DNA of 64,000 nt from Candidatus Epulonipiscium sp. (lineage in GTDB: Bacteria > Bacillota_A > Clostridia > Lachnospirales > Cellulosilyticaceae), in contig DUUM01000428.1 in the NCBI GenBank assembly GCA_012841565.1, positions 78,312 through 142,311 of the forward strand, in the 5' to 3' direction. Made by a program: the position numbers and the translations under genes. Below are positions 37,415 to 46,593 of this stretch, piece after piece (the first letter of the stretch is position 1; each line of letters begins with the position of its first letter). The notes beneath the pieces are model-generated. The model ran no database searches. It saw nothing but the letters and a program-made list of their open reading frames with translations, and had not been told where the DNA came from.

Positions 37415-39556
37415 TTAAAGTTTCATAGATAACCCTATTTTTTGTCTCTCTACATCAATACTAAGAACCTTAACTTCTACAATATCTCCTACGCTTACCA
37501 CATCTAAAGGATGTTTAATATAGCGTTCTGACAATTGAGAAATATGCACAAGCCCATCTTGGTGTACACCTATATCTACAAATGCGCCAAAGTCTACAAT
37601 ATTTCTAACGGTTCCTTTGAGAATCATTCCTTCGTTTAAGTCCTTAATTTCTAGAACTTCACTGTGCAAAATAGGCTTTTCCATCTCTTCTCGTGGGTCA
37701 CGCCCTGGTTTTTCTAGTTCCTTCAAAATATCTTCAAGGGTTATTTCTCCTATATTAAGTTTGGTGGCGATGGCCTCTAAATCCACAACCTTTTTACGAA
37801 TATCGTGGGTATTATTGTTTCCTATATCTTTTTTATCATATCCTAGTTCCTTCAATAGCTCTTGGGTTGATGCATAAGATTCTGGATGTATACCTGTTCG
37901 ATCTAAAGGATTACTACCATCCATAATACGCAAAAAACCCGCACTTTGTTCATACGCCTTAGGTCCTAAGCCTTTAACTTTTTTTATTTCAGTTCTTTGC
38001 TTAAACTTCCCGTTTTCTTCACGGTATATAACTATATTTTGGGCGATACCCTTTTTAATGCCAGCTACATATCCAAGTAAGGACACAGAAGCTGTATTAA
38101 TATCTACTCCTACACTATTTACTGCATCTTCTACTACACCACCCAATGTTTCTTCTAAACGTTTTTGATTCATATCGTGTTGATATTGGCCAACACCAAT
38201 AGATTTAGGATCAATTTTAACAAGTTCTGCTAGTGGGTCTTGAATTCTTCTTGCAATGGATACTGAACTTCTTACCCCTACATCGTCGTTTGGAAATTCT
38301 TCTGTGGCAAGTTTAGATGCTGAGTATACGGATGCACCTGCTTCATTAACAATTGCATAATGAATAGGTTTCTCTATTTCTTTAAGCATATCTGCTGCAA
38401 ATTTTTCTGTTTCCCTTGAAGCTGTACCATTTCCAATGGCAAGTAAATCCACATCATATTTTTCAATAAGCTCTTTAAGTATCTTTTTAGACTTTTCTAT
38501 TTCATTTCGTGGTGGTGTAGGAAATATAACCGTGTCAGCTAACTTTTTCCCCGTTCCATCAACCACGGCAACTTTACACCCTGTTCGGTAAGCCGGGTCT
38601 AGTCCCATTACCGTATGATTTGCAATGGGTGCTTGCATTAGCAGCTGGTGCAAGTTTTGCCTAAATACCATAAGCGCCCCGTCTTCTGCTTTTTCAGAAA
38701 GTATATTCCTAATTTCTCTTTCAATAGCTGGTGCTATAAGTCTCTTATAGGCATCTAAAATAACTTCATCAAGAACCTCTACTAGAGGAACATAAGATGT
38801 GCGCAATGTTTTTCCTTGGAGGTACAAATGAATTTGATCTATAGGTGTATCAATCTTGACCGTCAGAATCTTTTCATTTTCCCCTCGGTTAATAGCCAAA
38901 ATCCGGTGGCCTGGCATACTCTTTATTGCTTCATCGTAATCATAATACATATCAAATACTGTTGATGTTTTCTCATCTTTAGCTTTAGTTGTTATGCGTC
39001 CCTTATTATAAGTAACTTCTCTAATATAACTTCTATACTCGGCATTATCAGAAATAATCTCTGCTATGATATCTTTGGCACCATTTAAGGCATCTTGGGC
39101 TGTTTCTACGCCCTTTTCTTCCGAAATATAATCCCCCGCCACTTGCAGTGGATCTATATTTTGTTCTTGGCTAATAATTAACTGTGCTAACGGATCTAAG
39201 CCTTTTTCTTTTGCAATAATAGCCCTTGTCCGTCTTTTAGGCCTAAATGGAAGGTATAAATCATCCACCTCTGTGATGGTTTGAGCCATTTGAATTTTAC
39301 TTTCAAGTTCTGGTGTTAAAGCCCCTTGCTCACGAATTGATTCTACCACCTGCTCTTTTTTGGCCTCTAAATTCCTAAGGTACACGAGTCTTTCATAAAA
39401 GTCACGAAGAACCTCATCGTTTAAACTTCCTGTTATCTCTTTACGATATCTTGCAATAAAAGGAATTGTATTCCCTTCATCAATTAACCCTATAGTGTCT
39501 TTCACCTGTTGCGGTTTAAGTGATAATTCAGTTTGCAGTATTTTAATAATATCCAT
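37415..39556 (-). CDS. tex: Tex family RNA-binding transcription accessory protein
   Basis: The 713 residues match Tex: N-terminal helical region (IPFIARYRKEITGSLND), a YqgF/RNase H-like domain (VMGLDPAYRTGCKVAVVD near 318), helix-hairpin-helix motifs (VGVDINTASVSLLGYVAGI near 480) and a C-terminal S1 domain (GMILKGTVRNIVDFGAFVDIG near 640). Tex binds nucleic acid and influences transcription; in anaerobes it affects toxin and stress genes. Its promoter uses part of a repeat for the -35 (39588-39616). Confidence 0.95.
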   Translation of the reverse strand: MDIIKILQTELSLKPQQVKDTIGLIDEGNTIPFIARYRKEITGSLNDEVLRDFYERLVYLRNLEAKKEQVVESIREQGALTPELESKIQMAQTITEVDDLYLPFRPKRRTRAIIAKEKGLDPLAQLIISQEQNIDPLQVAGDYISEEKGVETAQDALNGAKDIIAEIISDNAEYRSYIREVTYNKGRITTKAKDEKTSTVFDMYYDYDEAIKSMPGHRILAINRGENEKILTVKIDTPIDQIHLYLQGKTLRTSYVPLVEVLDEVILDAYKRLIAPAIEREIRNILSEKAEDGALMVFRQNLHQLLMQAPIANHTVMGLDPAYRTGCKVAVVDGTGKKLADTVIFPTPPRNEIEKSKKILKELIEKYDVDLLAIGNGTASRETEKFAADMLKEIEKPIHYAIVNEAGASVYSASKLATEEFPNDDVGVRSSVSIARRIQDPLAELVKIDPKSIGVGQYQHDMNQKRLEETLGGVVEDAVNSVGVDINTASVSLLGYVAGIKKGIAQNIVIYREENGKFKQRTEIKKVKGLGPKAYEQSAGFLRIMDGSNPLDRTGIHPESYASTQELLKELGYDKKDIGNNNTHDIRKKVVDLEAIATKLNIGEITLEDILKELEKPGRDPREEMEKPILHSEVLEIKDLNEGMILKGTVRNIVDFGAFVDIGVHQDGLVHISQLSERYIKHPLDVVSVGDIVEVKVLSIDVERQKIGLSMKL

Positions 39557-39587
39557 GTTTTTCTCCTTTATCTGTCTGTTTAGTTAT

Positions 39588-39616
39588 ATTATACCGCTTG
39601 AGGGGACGGTTAACAA
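39588..39616 (-). promoter_or_regulatory. Promoter of tex, -35 within a palindromic repeat
   Basis: On the minus strand TTGTTA (39611-39616) and TATAAT (39588-39593) are 17 bases apart. The -35 lies in the AACTTGTTAACCGTCCCC arm of the repeat at 39602. Confidence 0.55.
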
Positions 39617-39697
39617 GTTTAGCTCACAAAATCTTATTTCTCCGCATGAAAAAGTTGCTGGCAGCTTTTTTGCTACCAGCAACTTGTAAACTTCCCC
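39602..39697. repeat. GGGGACGGTTAACAAG palindrome, copy 4, with nested hairpin
   Basis: The left arm GGGGACGGTTAACAAGTTT (39602-39620) pairs imperfectly with ACTTGTAAACTTCCCC (39682-39697). The interior holds the separate thrB terminator hairpin. The right arm has diverged more than in other copies. Confidence 0.6.
39648..39685 (-). terminator. Terminator of the threonine/lysine operon
   Basis: AAGTTGCTGGCAGC (39652-39665) pairs with GCTACCAGCAACTT (39672-39685) with one mismatch around six T. On the minus strand it ends in TTTTTC. It lies 20 bases after the thrB stop. Confidence 0.85.
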
Positions 39698-39704
39698 ATC
39701 AACC

Positions 39705-40613
39705 TCAATACCGTAGTTCTTCGTCAACCCAGACCTGGGCGCCGTTTTGGTCCGCTTGAATCATTTGCACTTGCCAACTATTTTCTAGAGTAGCAAGATA
39801 CTCTACCATTTCTCTTCGGAATGCTACAACGTTTTTAATGACTGCTATAAGAGTAGGTCCTGCACCGCTTAGGAACACACCTTTGGCGCCATGACTTCGG
39901 GATTCTGTCATTATTTCTTCCATATTAGGAATGAGATGTTTCCTATAAGGTTCATGAAAACGATCTTGCATTGCCATTGGCAGATTATCCACATCACCAG
40001 TAATCATAGATGCTGCGAGTAAAGCTGCTCTTGAGGCATTAAATACAGCATCTTGTAAAGATATTTCTTTTGGAAGTACTTCTCTTGCAAGTTCTGTTGA
40101 AAGAGTAAAATCTGGAATCATTACTGCAAATGTAATATTCTCAGCTACTTGTATCTTCACATATTTCATATCCGTCTCATCCATGGCCCCAATTGTCATA
40201 CCACCTAATATTGCTGGTGTCGTATTATCTGGGTGTCCTTCTATTTGAGCAGCAATCTGTACTAATTCTTCTTTAGAGAAGAAACTGTGACTCATAGCAT
40301 TGGCTATATGTAAGCCCGCTACAATGCAAGCAGCACTACTTCCTAAGCCTCTTGTATGAGGAATATGATCTTGTTGTATAATCCGCATCCCTGGCACCTG
40401 TTGCCCAATTATTTCATAGAACCTTAATATTGTTTTATAGATAAGGTTGTTTTTATTGGTTGGGATATCTTGGCTACCTTCTTGAATAATTATTTCTAGT
40501 CCTGATGGAATTTCTTCTGCATATACAATATTATACATCTGAAGTGCCATCCCTATACTATCAAAACCTGGTCCCATATTGGCTGTGGTAGCAGGTACTT
40601 TTACTTTTATCAT
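39705..40613 (-). CDS. thrB: Homoserine kinase (GHMP type)
   Basis: ThrB phosphorylates homoserine on the way to threonine. The 302 residues have the N-terminal VPATTANMGPGFDSIGMAL, the ATP loop HTRGLGSSAACIVAGL near 85-100 and the C-terminal GVFLSGAGPTLIAVI. It is last in an operon with hom, an apgM-like gene and lysC. thrC is not in the window. Confidence 0.96.
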   Translation of the reverse strand: MIKVKVPATTANMGPGFDSIGMALQMYNIVYAEEIPSGLEIIIQEGSQDIPTNKNNLIYKTILRFYEIIGQQVPGMRIIQQDHIPHTRGLGSSAACIVAGLHIANAMSHSFFSKEELVQIAAQIEGHPDNTTPAILGGMTIGAMDETDMKYVKIQVAENITFAVMIPDFTLSTELAREVLPKEISLQDAVFNASRAALLAASMITGDVDNLPMAMQDRFHEPYRKHLIPNMEEIMTESRSHGAKGVFLSGAGPTLIAVIKNVVAFRREMVEYLATLENSWQVQMIQADQNGAQVWVDEELRY

Positions 40614-40623
40614 TTACATCACC

Positions 40624-41835
40624 CTACAAATCTGTTAAGTAGAACTTATCATGTATAGCTCTCATTGCTTTCTTCATATCTGCTTTATCAATCAGAACAG
40701 AAATCTTAATTTCTGATGTAGAAATCATGCTAATGTTGATGTTTGCATCGTACATGGCCTCAAACATACGGGCAGCAATACCTGTGTTAGCAACCATACC
40801 ACCACCAACAACTGATACTTTAGCCACATCGTGGTTGTAGTCTATATCTTTGATTTTCCAACTATCCATGTTCTCTGAAATAATTGCCTTTACTTCTGGA
40901 AAATCTGACTCTGATACTGTAAAACTAATATCTTTGGTTCCATGACGACCAATTGATTGTAATATGATATCTATGTTTATTTTATGTTTTGCTAACGTTG
41001 AGAATATATCAAACGCTCTTCCAGGAGTGTCCTCTACGCCCATAATTGAAACTCTTGCTACGTCATCATCACCTGCTACACCACTAATTAACATTTTTTC
41101 CATTTTACACGCCTCCTTAACAACTGTTCCCTCTTCTTCTGTTATGCTTGAGCGAACAACCATTTTCACTTTATATTTTTTTGCTAATTCTACTGAACGA
41201 TTGTGAAGCACCTTTGCACCAAGTGATGCGAGTTCTAGCATATCATCATATGTGATTTCGTCTAGTTTTATTGCACCTTCAACAATTCTTGGATCTGCTG
41301 TATAAATACCGTTTACATCTGTATAAATTTCACATAAATCGGCATCAAGTTTGGTTGCCAAGGATACAGCCGTGGTATCTGAGCCCCCTCTTCCAAGTGT
41401 TGTAATATCATCATAGCGATTCATACCTTGGAAACCAGTAACAATTACAATGTTTTTGCGACCTAGCTCAAGTTTAAGTCTTTCTGTCTCTATTTTTCTC
41501 ATTCTTGAATTACCATATGTTGATGTGGTAATCATGCCAGCTTGATGAGCATTAAGAGAGACCGCTGGATACCCCATGTCGATAAGTGTCATTGCTAAAA
41601 GAGCGACTGATTGCTGCTCTCCTGTTGAAAGAAGCATATCCATTTCTCTTTTAGACGGTTTAGCACTAATCTCCGCTGCCTTAGCAATAAGCTCATCTGT
41701 TGTGTCACCTTGAGCAGATAATACAACGACAACTTCGTTGCCTTCATCATACGTCTTTATAATTCTTCTCGCTACATTTCTCAGTTTTTCTGCATCAGCT
41801 ACAGAACTTCCACCAAATTTTTGTACAATTAACAT
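40624..41835 (-). CDS. lysC: Aspartate kinase
   Basis: Aspartokinase makes aspartyl phosphate, the first step to Lys, Thr and Met. The 403 residues start MLIVQKFGGSSVAD with the family KFGGTS motif. The kinase domain contains GFQGMNRYDDITTLGRGGSD near 130-150. Two ACT domains follow (about 265-335 and 340-400) for amino acid feedback. A frame opens at 41850, but GGGAGG lies just before ATG 41835. Confidence 0.96.
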   Translation of the reverse strand: MLIVQKFGGSSVADAEKLRNVARRIIKTYDEGNEVVVVLSAQGDTTDELIAKAAEISAKPSKREMDMLLSTGEQQSVALLAMTLIDMGYPAVSLNAHQAGMITTSTYGNSRMRKIETERLKLELGRKNIVIVTGFQGMNRYDDITTLGRGGSDTTAVSLATKLDADLCEIYTDVNGIYTADPRIVEGAIKLDEITYDDMLELASLGAKVLHNRSVELAKKYKVKMVVRSSITEEEGTVVKEACKMEKMLISGVAGDDDVARVSIMGVEDTPGRAFDIFSTLAKHKINIDIILQSIGRHGTKDISFTVSESDFPEVKAIISENMDSWKIKDIDYNHDVAKVSVVGGGMVANTGIAARMFEAMYDANINISMISTSEIKISVLIDKADMKKAMRAIHDKFYLTDL

Positions 41836-41853
41836 GCTATTTCCTCCCAATAA

Positions 41854-43071
41854 TTATGGTCTAAACAATTCATCCATTATTGTGTGACCCTCAAATATAT
41901 CCTTACCTGTTTGTGCTGCATAAGTTTCTCCATAAGATGCATTAGCGTCTACTAATTGCCCACCTTTTCTATAAATCATATAAGGAACTGGGTTCATTGT
42001 ATGGGTTCTAATCCTAAGTGGTGTTGGGTGATCTGGCATCACAAGCAATTTATAATCTTCCCCTGCAGCATCTAATGCTTCCTTAATAGGAATAATAATC
42101 TTCTCATCAATTAGTTCTAATGATTTTATCTTTCCTTCCATGTCTTGTTGGTGCCCACACTCGTCTGGCCCTTCAAGGTGAACATATACAAAATCTTTTC
42201 CATCTTCTAAAAGCGAGTTTATTGCCGCATCCGCTTTTCCCTTATAATTAGTGTGTACATTACCGGTTACCCCTTCAACATCAATAGATTCCAGACCAGC
42301 TCCAATAGCTATGCCTTTAATTAAATCTACTGCTGAGATTACGGATCCTTTTACATTATATTTTTCTTCAAAAGAAGCTAGGTTAGGTTTAGTACCTTCA
42401 CCCCATAACCAAATGGAGTTAGCAGGATTTAATCCTCTTTTTTTTCGTTCTAAATTCACTGGATGATTATTTAGCAAATCATAACTTTTTTTCATTATAT
42501 CCCATATATAATCTGAATTCATACCTTTTGGCTTAAAATTACCAATTGTTTTTCCAAGTATATCATGAGGTGGTGTAAGTTTTACATCGACACTTCCATT
42601 GTCCCACACAAGTATATGTCTATAACTAATACCTGTATAAAATCTCCTGATTTCATCCCCATATGCCTCTTCAACTGCCTGAATAAGGATATCTGACTCC
42701 TGAGTGGTAATCTCATCAGAACTATGATCTAAAATCTTTTTATCCTCATAGATTGCTTCCTCTTCTGAAACAGTTACGACATTAACCCTAAACGTTACAT
42801 CAGATTCTTTTAAATCGATCCCTACGCTAATTGCTTCTAAAGGACTTCTTCCAAAGTTATACACTCTAGGGTCGTAGCCCATTATTGATAAATTAGCTGT
42901 ATCGCTTCCCGGCAGGCATCCTTCTGGGACTGTAGTAGCCATCCCTATAGTGCTATAAGGTGCCATAGCGTCTATAGTTGGCGTCTTAGCAAACTCTATA
43001 GGGGTTTTCCCGCCTAATTGTTCAATTGGTTCGTCGGCTGCACCATCTATTAGTATGACAACACGTTTCAT
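41854..43071 (-). CDS. ApgM-like phosphoglycerate mutase family protein in a threonine operon
   Basis: The 405 residues match the archaeal-type cofactor-independent phosphoglycerate mutase family of the alkaline phosphatase superfamily: VVILIDGAADEP (metal Asp), CLPGSDTANLSIMGYDP with the nucleophile Ser in GSDTAN, VHLEGPDECGHQ and MPDHPTP metal sites. Such genes sit in threonine operons in many Clostridia, where some annotations propose a homoserine-kinase-like role. Here a true thrB is also present, so a glycolytic or other phosphotransfer role is equally possible. It lies between hom and lysC with gaps of 9 and 18 bases. Confidence 0.85.
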   Translation of the reverse strand: MKRVVILIDGAADEPIEQLGGKTPIEFAKTPTIDAMAPYSTIGMATTVPEGCLPGSDTANLSIMGYDPRVYNFGRSPLEAISVGIDLKESDVTFRVNVVTVSEEEAIYEDKKILDHSSDEITTQESDILIQAVEEAYGDEIRRFYTGISYRHILVWDNGSVDVKLTPPHDILGKTIGNFKPKGMNSDYIWDIMKKSYDLLNNHPVNLERKKRGLNPANSIWLWGEGTKPNLASFEEKYNVKGSVISAVDLIKGIAIGAGLESIDVEGVTGNVHTNYKGKADAAINSLLEDGKDFVYVHLEGPDECGHQQDMEGKIKSLELIDEKIIIPIKEALDAAGEDYKLLVMPDHPTPLRIRTHTMNPVPYMIYRKGGQLVDANASYGETYAAQTGKDIFEGHTIMDELFRP

Positions 43072-43080
43072 CTTAACCCC

Positions 43081-44313
43081 TTACCCTTCAATATGAATGC
43101 TACTGATAACATATGCATTCTCTCTTAGTTTCTCAAATCTTTCTTTATGTGCACCTTCTGTATCTTCTGTTGTAACGAATGCTAGCTCATTGGATACCCC
43201 ATCATATTTAACCCATTTTACATCTGGGAAGAGCTCTTCAACTTTTGCTTTTACTTTGGTTTCCACGCCGTCTTTCTTTTGTACTCTTACAAAGTATGAA
43301 GCCGGTACATCTTTAGGATCCATCATTTCAACAATTTCCTTGCTCCAATGAGAAATAATATTAATCCCTTTATGTTTAGATGCTTCTACTATATCCGCAA
43401 CCACAGCACTAGCAGTCGGTAATTTACCTGCTCCTCTTCCGTAGAACATAACTTCACCGATCACATTCCCTTTAATGAGGATTGCATTAAATACATCTTG
43501 AACAGGGGCAAGTGGATGTTTCACTGGAATCATCACAGGTGATACTGTGGCAAATATCTCATGGCCTTTCCTCTTACATCTTCCAAGAAGCTTTATTGTA
43601 TAGCCCATTTCCTTTGCATATTCCATATCTTCTTTACTGATTCTTGTAATTCCTTCAGTTGGGATTTCCTCGTAATTAACTTGTCTGCCAAATGCTAAGG
43701 AAGATAAAATAGCTATTTTACGACAAGCATCATGACCTTCTACGTCAGCTTCTGGGTTTCTCTCAGCATATCCTAAGTCTTGTGCTTCTTTTAGCACCTC
43801 TTCAAATGGTAGTCCCTCTTGTTCCATTTTGGTTAGAATAAAATTTGTTGTACCATTTAAAATCCCTGTAATTTCATATATCTCATCTGCTGTTAAAGAC
43901 TCATTGAGGGGACGTATAATAGGTATTCCACCACCAACACTTGCTTCAAACAAGAAGTTAACACTATTTTCTTTAGCCAGTTGAAGTAGGCTTGCTCCGT
44001 ACTTTGCTACCAACTCTTTATTAGAAGTTACAACACTTTTCCCCCTTTTAAGTGACTGTTTTACAAAAGAATATGCAGGCTCAAGTCCGCCCATTACCTC
44101 AACGACAATATCCACATCTTTGTCATTGATAATTTTATTAAAATCATCTGTTAGTAGATGCTCTATAGGCTCGCCTGGAAACATCCTAAGATCAAGGATG
44201 TGTTTTATATTAATCTCGCGTCCCGCACGCTTATCAATGCTTTCTTTGTTTGTATTAATAACTTCAACTACCCCAGATCCTACTGTTCCGTAACCTAATA
44301 TTGCTATATTCAT
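43081..44313 (-). CDS. hom: Homoserine dehydrogenase
   Basis: Hom reduces aspartate semialdehyde to homoserine with NAD(P)H. The 410 residues have the Rossmann motif ILGYGTVGSGVVEV at 4-17, the catalytic region GILNGTTNFILTKM near 148 and NPEADVEGHDACRKIAIL near 190, and a C-terminal ACT domain (YFVRVQKKDGVETKVK) for threonine feedback. It is second in the operon. Confidence 0.97.
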   Translation of the reverse strand: MNIAILGYGTVGSGVVEVINTNKESIDKRAGREINIKHILDLRMFPGEPIEHLLTDDFNKIINDKDVDIVVEVMGGLEPAYSFVKQSLKRGKSVVTSNKELVAKYGASLLQLAKENSVNFLFEASVGGGIPIIRPLNESLTADEIYEITGILNGTTNFILTKMEQEGLPFEEVLKEAQDLGYAERNPEADVEGHDACRKIAILSSLAFGRQVNYEEIPTEGITRISKEDMEYAKEMGYTIKLLGRCKRKGHEIFATVSPVMIPVKHPLAPVQDVFNAILIKGNVIGEVMFYGRGAGKLPTASAVVADIVEASKHKGINIISHWSKEIVEMMDPKDVPASYFVRVQKKDGVETKVKAKVEELFPDVKWVKYDGVSNELAFVTTEDTEGAHKERFEKLRENAYVISSIHIEG

Positions 44314-44324
44314 TACTTTTCCCC

Positions 44325-44768
44325 CTATTCCTTTGATAAAATATTTATATTTCGAACTGCATCTACTTCATTTAATGTCCCTAGCAGTTCTTCTAGTTGT
44401 ATTTTCATTGTTGCTGTTTGCATACAAATATTAATATGTGCAATGCCATGCATTGGAATCATTTGGTTAATTGTGAGTACATTAGCACCTGCATCCGCAA
44501 TTAAATTAAGTACATCAGATAGTTTGCCAGCTTGATCTTCAAGTTCTATTAAGATTGTAATTGTTTGTCCATTTGACTTGTCATAAAACGGAAATATAGC
44601 ATCTTTATACTTGTAAAATGAACTACGGCTTATGTTAACTTTAGCTGTTGCCTCTTGGACTGTTTCAACTTTACCCTTTTGTAATAATTCTTTAGCTGCG
44701 ACAACATTTAAAAACACTTCCGGTAGAACATCTTTATTTACAATATAATACTGTATTTTCTTTTTCAT
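44325..44768 (-). CDS. ACT domain protein, PheB/UPF0735 family
   Basis: The 147 residues have an N-terminal helix-turn-helix-like part (TVQEATAKVNISRSSFYKYKDAI) and a C-terminal ACT domain (TITILIELEDQAGKLSDVLN and ITINQMIPMHGIAHINI pattern). It probably binds an amino acid and senses or regulates the aspartate pathway; DNA binding is inferred. The frame extends to 44810, but AAGGAG precedes ATG 44768. It is the first gene of the hom-apgM-lysC-thrB operon and is 11 bases ahead of hom. Confidence 0.85.
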   Translation of the reverse strand: MKKKIQYYIVNKDVLPEVFLNVVAAKELLQKGKVETVQEATAKVNISRSSFYKYKDAIFPFYDKSNGQTITILIELEDQAGKLSDVLNLIADAGANVLTINQMIPMHGIAHINICMQTATMKIQLEELLGTLNEVDAVRNINILSKE

Positions 44769-44816
44769 AAATCGCTCCTTGTGCGCCGGGCATGAACATC
44801 TGTTTTTCATATAGAA

Positions 44817-44845
44817 AATATAACATATGTATATGTATAAATCAA
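44817..44845 (-). promoter_or_regulatory. Promoter of the threonine/lysine operon
   Basis: On the minus strand TTGATT (44840-44845) and TATATT (44817-44822) are 17 bases apart. The leader is only about 40 nt, too short for a T-box or lysine riboswitch. Confidence 0.6.
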
Positions 44846-44950
44846 CCCATTGGGACTCTAAACTCTTCTATTTTATAAATTATATCAATGTGCACAATTC
44901 CTATATTCATATGCAATATTTTTGTGCAGTTTTATCTTTTCAAACAAATA

Positions 44951-44985
44951 AAAAAAATGAACTAGTAGGGTGTTCCTACTAGTTC
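44951..44985 (-). terminator. Terminator of cheW
   Basis: GAACTAGTAGG (44959-44969) pairs perfectly with CCTACTAGTTC (44975-44985). On the minus strand eight T follow. Confidence 0.92.
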
Positions 44986-44993
44986 ACTAAGCC

Positions 44994-45455
44994 TTAAGCT
45001 TTAATTATTTTATTCATCGCGTCATAATCTTTATCCGTAACTAATTGATCTATATCTAAAAGAACAATCATACGATTATCGTGTTTCGCCACGCCCGCAA
45101 TATATTTATCTTCTGGCCTTGAATGAATAATGGCCGGTGCACTTTGAATATCTTCTTCTGGTATATTTAAAATCTCGGAGACACTATCTACAATAAAACC
45201 TATGTTCATTTGGGTCGTCTTAAGGACAATTATTTTTGTATGCTCATCAGCCTCACGTTGGTCCATGTGAAAACGGTTCCTTAAATTATAAACAGCATGA
45301 ATGTCACCTCGTAAGTTAACAATACCTTCGATATAACTAGGTGCATCTGGCATCTTACGCACTTCTTGGTGTAGCACAATCTCAACTACCTTTATAATAT
45401 CAATGCCATATTCTTCTTTTCCCAGTTTAAATATTACAATCTGTTGCATGCTCAT
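44994..45455 (-). CDS. cheW: CheW chemotaxis adaptor
   Basis: CheW couples chemoreceptors to the kinase CheA. The 153-residue single CheW domain has QIVIFKLGKEEYGIDI, EGIVNLRGDIHAVYNLR near 43-60 and IGFIVDSVSEIL. It follows prfB by 11 bases, an unusual place away from other che genes, so it is probably read from the secA-prfB transcript. A chemoreceptor lies at 60646-62349. Confidence 0.92.
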   Translation of the reverse strand: MSMQQIVIFKLGKEEYGIDIIKVVEIVLHQEVRKMPDAPSYIEGIVNLRGDIHAVYNLRNRFHMDQREADEHTKIIVLKTTQMNIGFIVDSVSEILNIPEEDIQSAPAIIHSRPEDKYIAGVAKHDNRMIVLLDIDQLVTDKDYDAMNKIIKA

Positions 45456-45466
45456 TTTATATCCCC

Positions 45467-46580
45467 CTATTCATCCGTTTTATGAATCCACGCCAGGTAC
45501 GCATTCATAAAAATATCTATTGATCCATCCATAACCGCATTAACATTTCCCATCTCCTGATTCGTTCGATGGTCTTTTACTAAGGTATATGGATGAAAAA
45601 CATAGGATCTGACTTGACTTCCCCATCCTATTTCCTTCTTTTCCCCACGGATGCCATCTAATTTTGCCATACGTTCTTCTTCTTCTTTTTTAAACAACTT
45701 TGCCCGTAACATCTGCATTGCATTTTCACGATTTTGTATTTGGGAACGTTCGTTTTGACATTGAACTACAATGCCTGTTGGGATATGCGTCATTCTTACT
45801 GCCGAATCTGTTGTATTGACATGTTGCCCACCTGCACCAGTAGCTCGGTAGGTGTCAATACGGACATCTTCCATTGCTATGTCAACATGGACATCATCTG
45901 TGATTTGTGGAATGACATCACACGATGCAAAGGAAGTGTGCCTACGTCCTGAGGAATCAAAAGGCGACATACGGACAAGTCTGTGTATACCCATTTCTGA
46001 CTTTAGGTATCCATATGCATTATCACCATCGATTTTTACAGTTACAGATTTAACACCCGCTTCATCTCCTGGTAAATAATCTAGTACCTCTACTTTATAT
46101 CCTTGATTTTCAGCCCATCTTGTGTACATACGAAGTAACATAGCGGCCCAATCACAAGCCTCTGTCCCACCTGCCCCTGAGTGAATTGATAACATAGCAT
46201 TATTTTGATCATATTCCCCATCTAGCAAAGTACTCACACGCATTTTTTCATAGTTGGTTAAAAACCGTTTACCTTCTAATTTTGCTTCACTGGCTATGTC
46301 TGCATCATAATCTTCTAATGCCATTTCAACTAGGGTCGTTGTATCTTCGTATTCTTCTGCAAGTTTATAATACTTACCAATCCTATCTTGCAACACTTTA
46401 ATTTCTTGTAGAACCTTTTGCGCTGCGTCCATATCATCCCAAAAGTTGGGCGCTGAAGACTCTTTTTCCATTGCAAGAAGTTTTACCTTTAGCCCTGCAA
46501 TGTCAAAGAGAGTTCCCCATCTCTTGTAATTTTTGTCCATAAGGCTGTAATTCTGATGCTAATTGCTCAAGCTCTAACAT
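45467..46580 (-). CDS. prfB: Peptide chain release factor 2, programmed +1 frameshift
   Basis: RF2 releases peptides at UGA and UAA. The gene starts at ATG 46580 after AAGGAG: 25 codons (MLELEQLASELQ...) run to CTT TGA C, where the in-frame UGA (46503-46505) stops translation unless the ribosome slips +1 into GAC (46502-46504) and continues DIAGLKVKLLAMEKES to the stop at 45467, giving 370 residues. A GGGGA lies upstream of the shift as the internal Shine-Dalgarno. Catalytic GGQ is in [18 protein letters not shown] near 250. Without the frameshift the long frame would appear to start at 46540 with a wrong N-terminus. Confidence 0.96.
46502..46508 (-). other. prfB autoregulatory frameshift site CTTTGAC
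   Basis: Minus-strand CTT TGA C is the canonical slippery sequence. Low RF2 slows termination at UGA and promotes the +1 shift, so RF2 controls its own synthesis. Confidence 0.93.
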
Positions 46581-46593
46581 ACGATCAACTCCT

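Noticed and set aside
44769..44950. T-box or lysine riboswitch ahead of the threonine/lysine operon
   Set aside because: The leader after the promoter is only about 40 nt and has no T-box or L-box conserved blocks.
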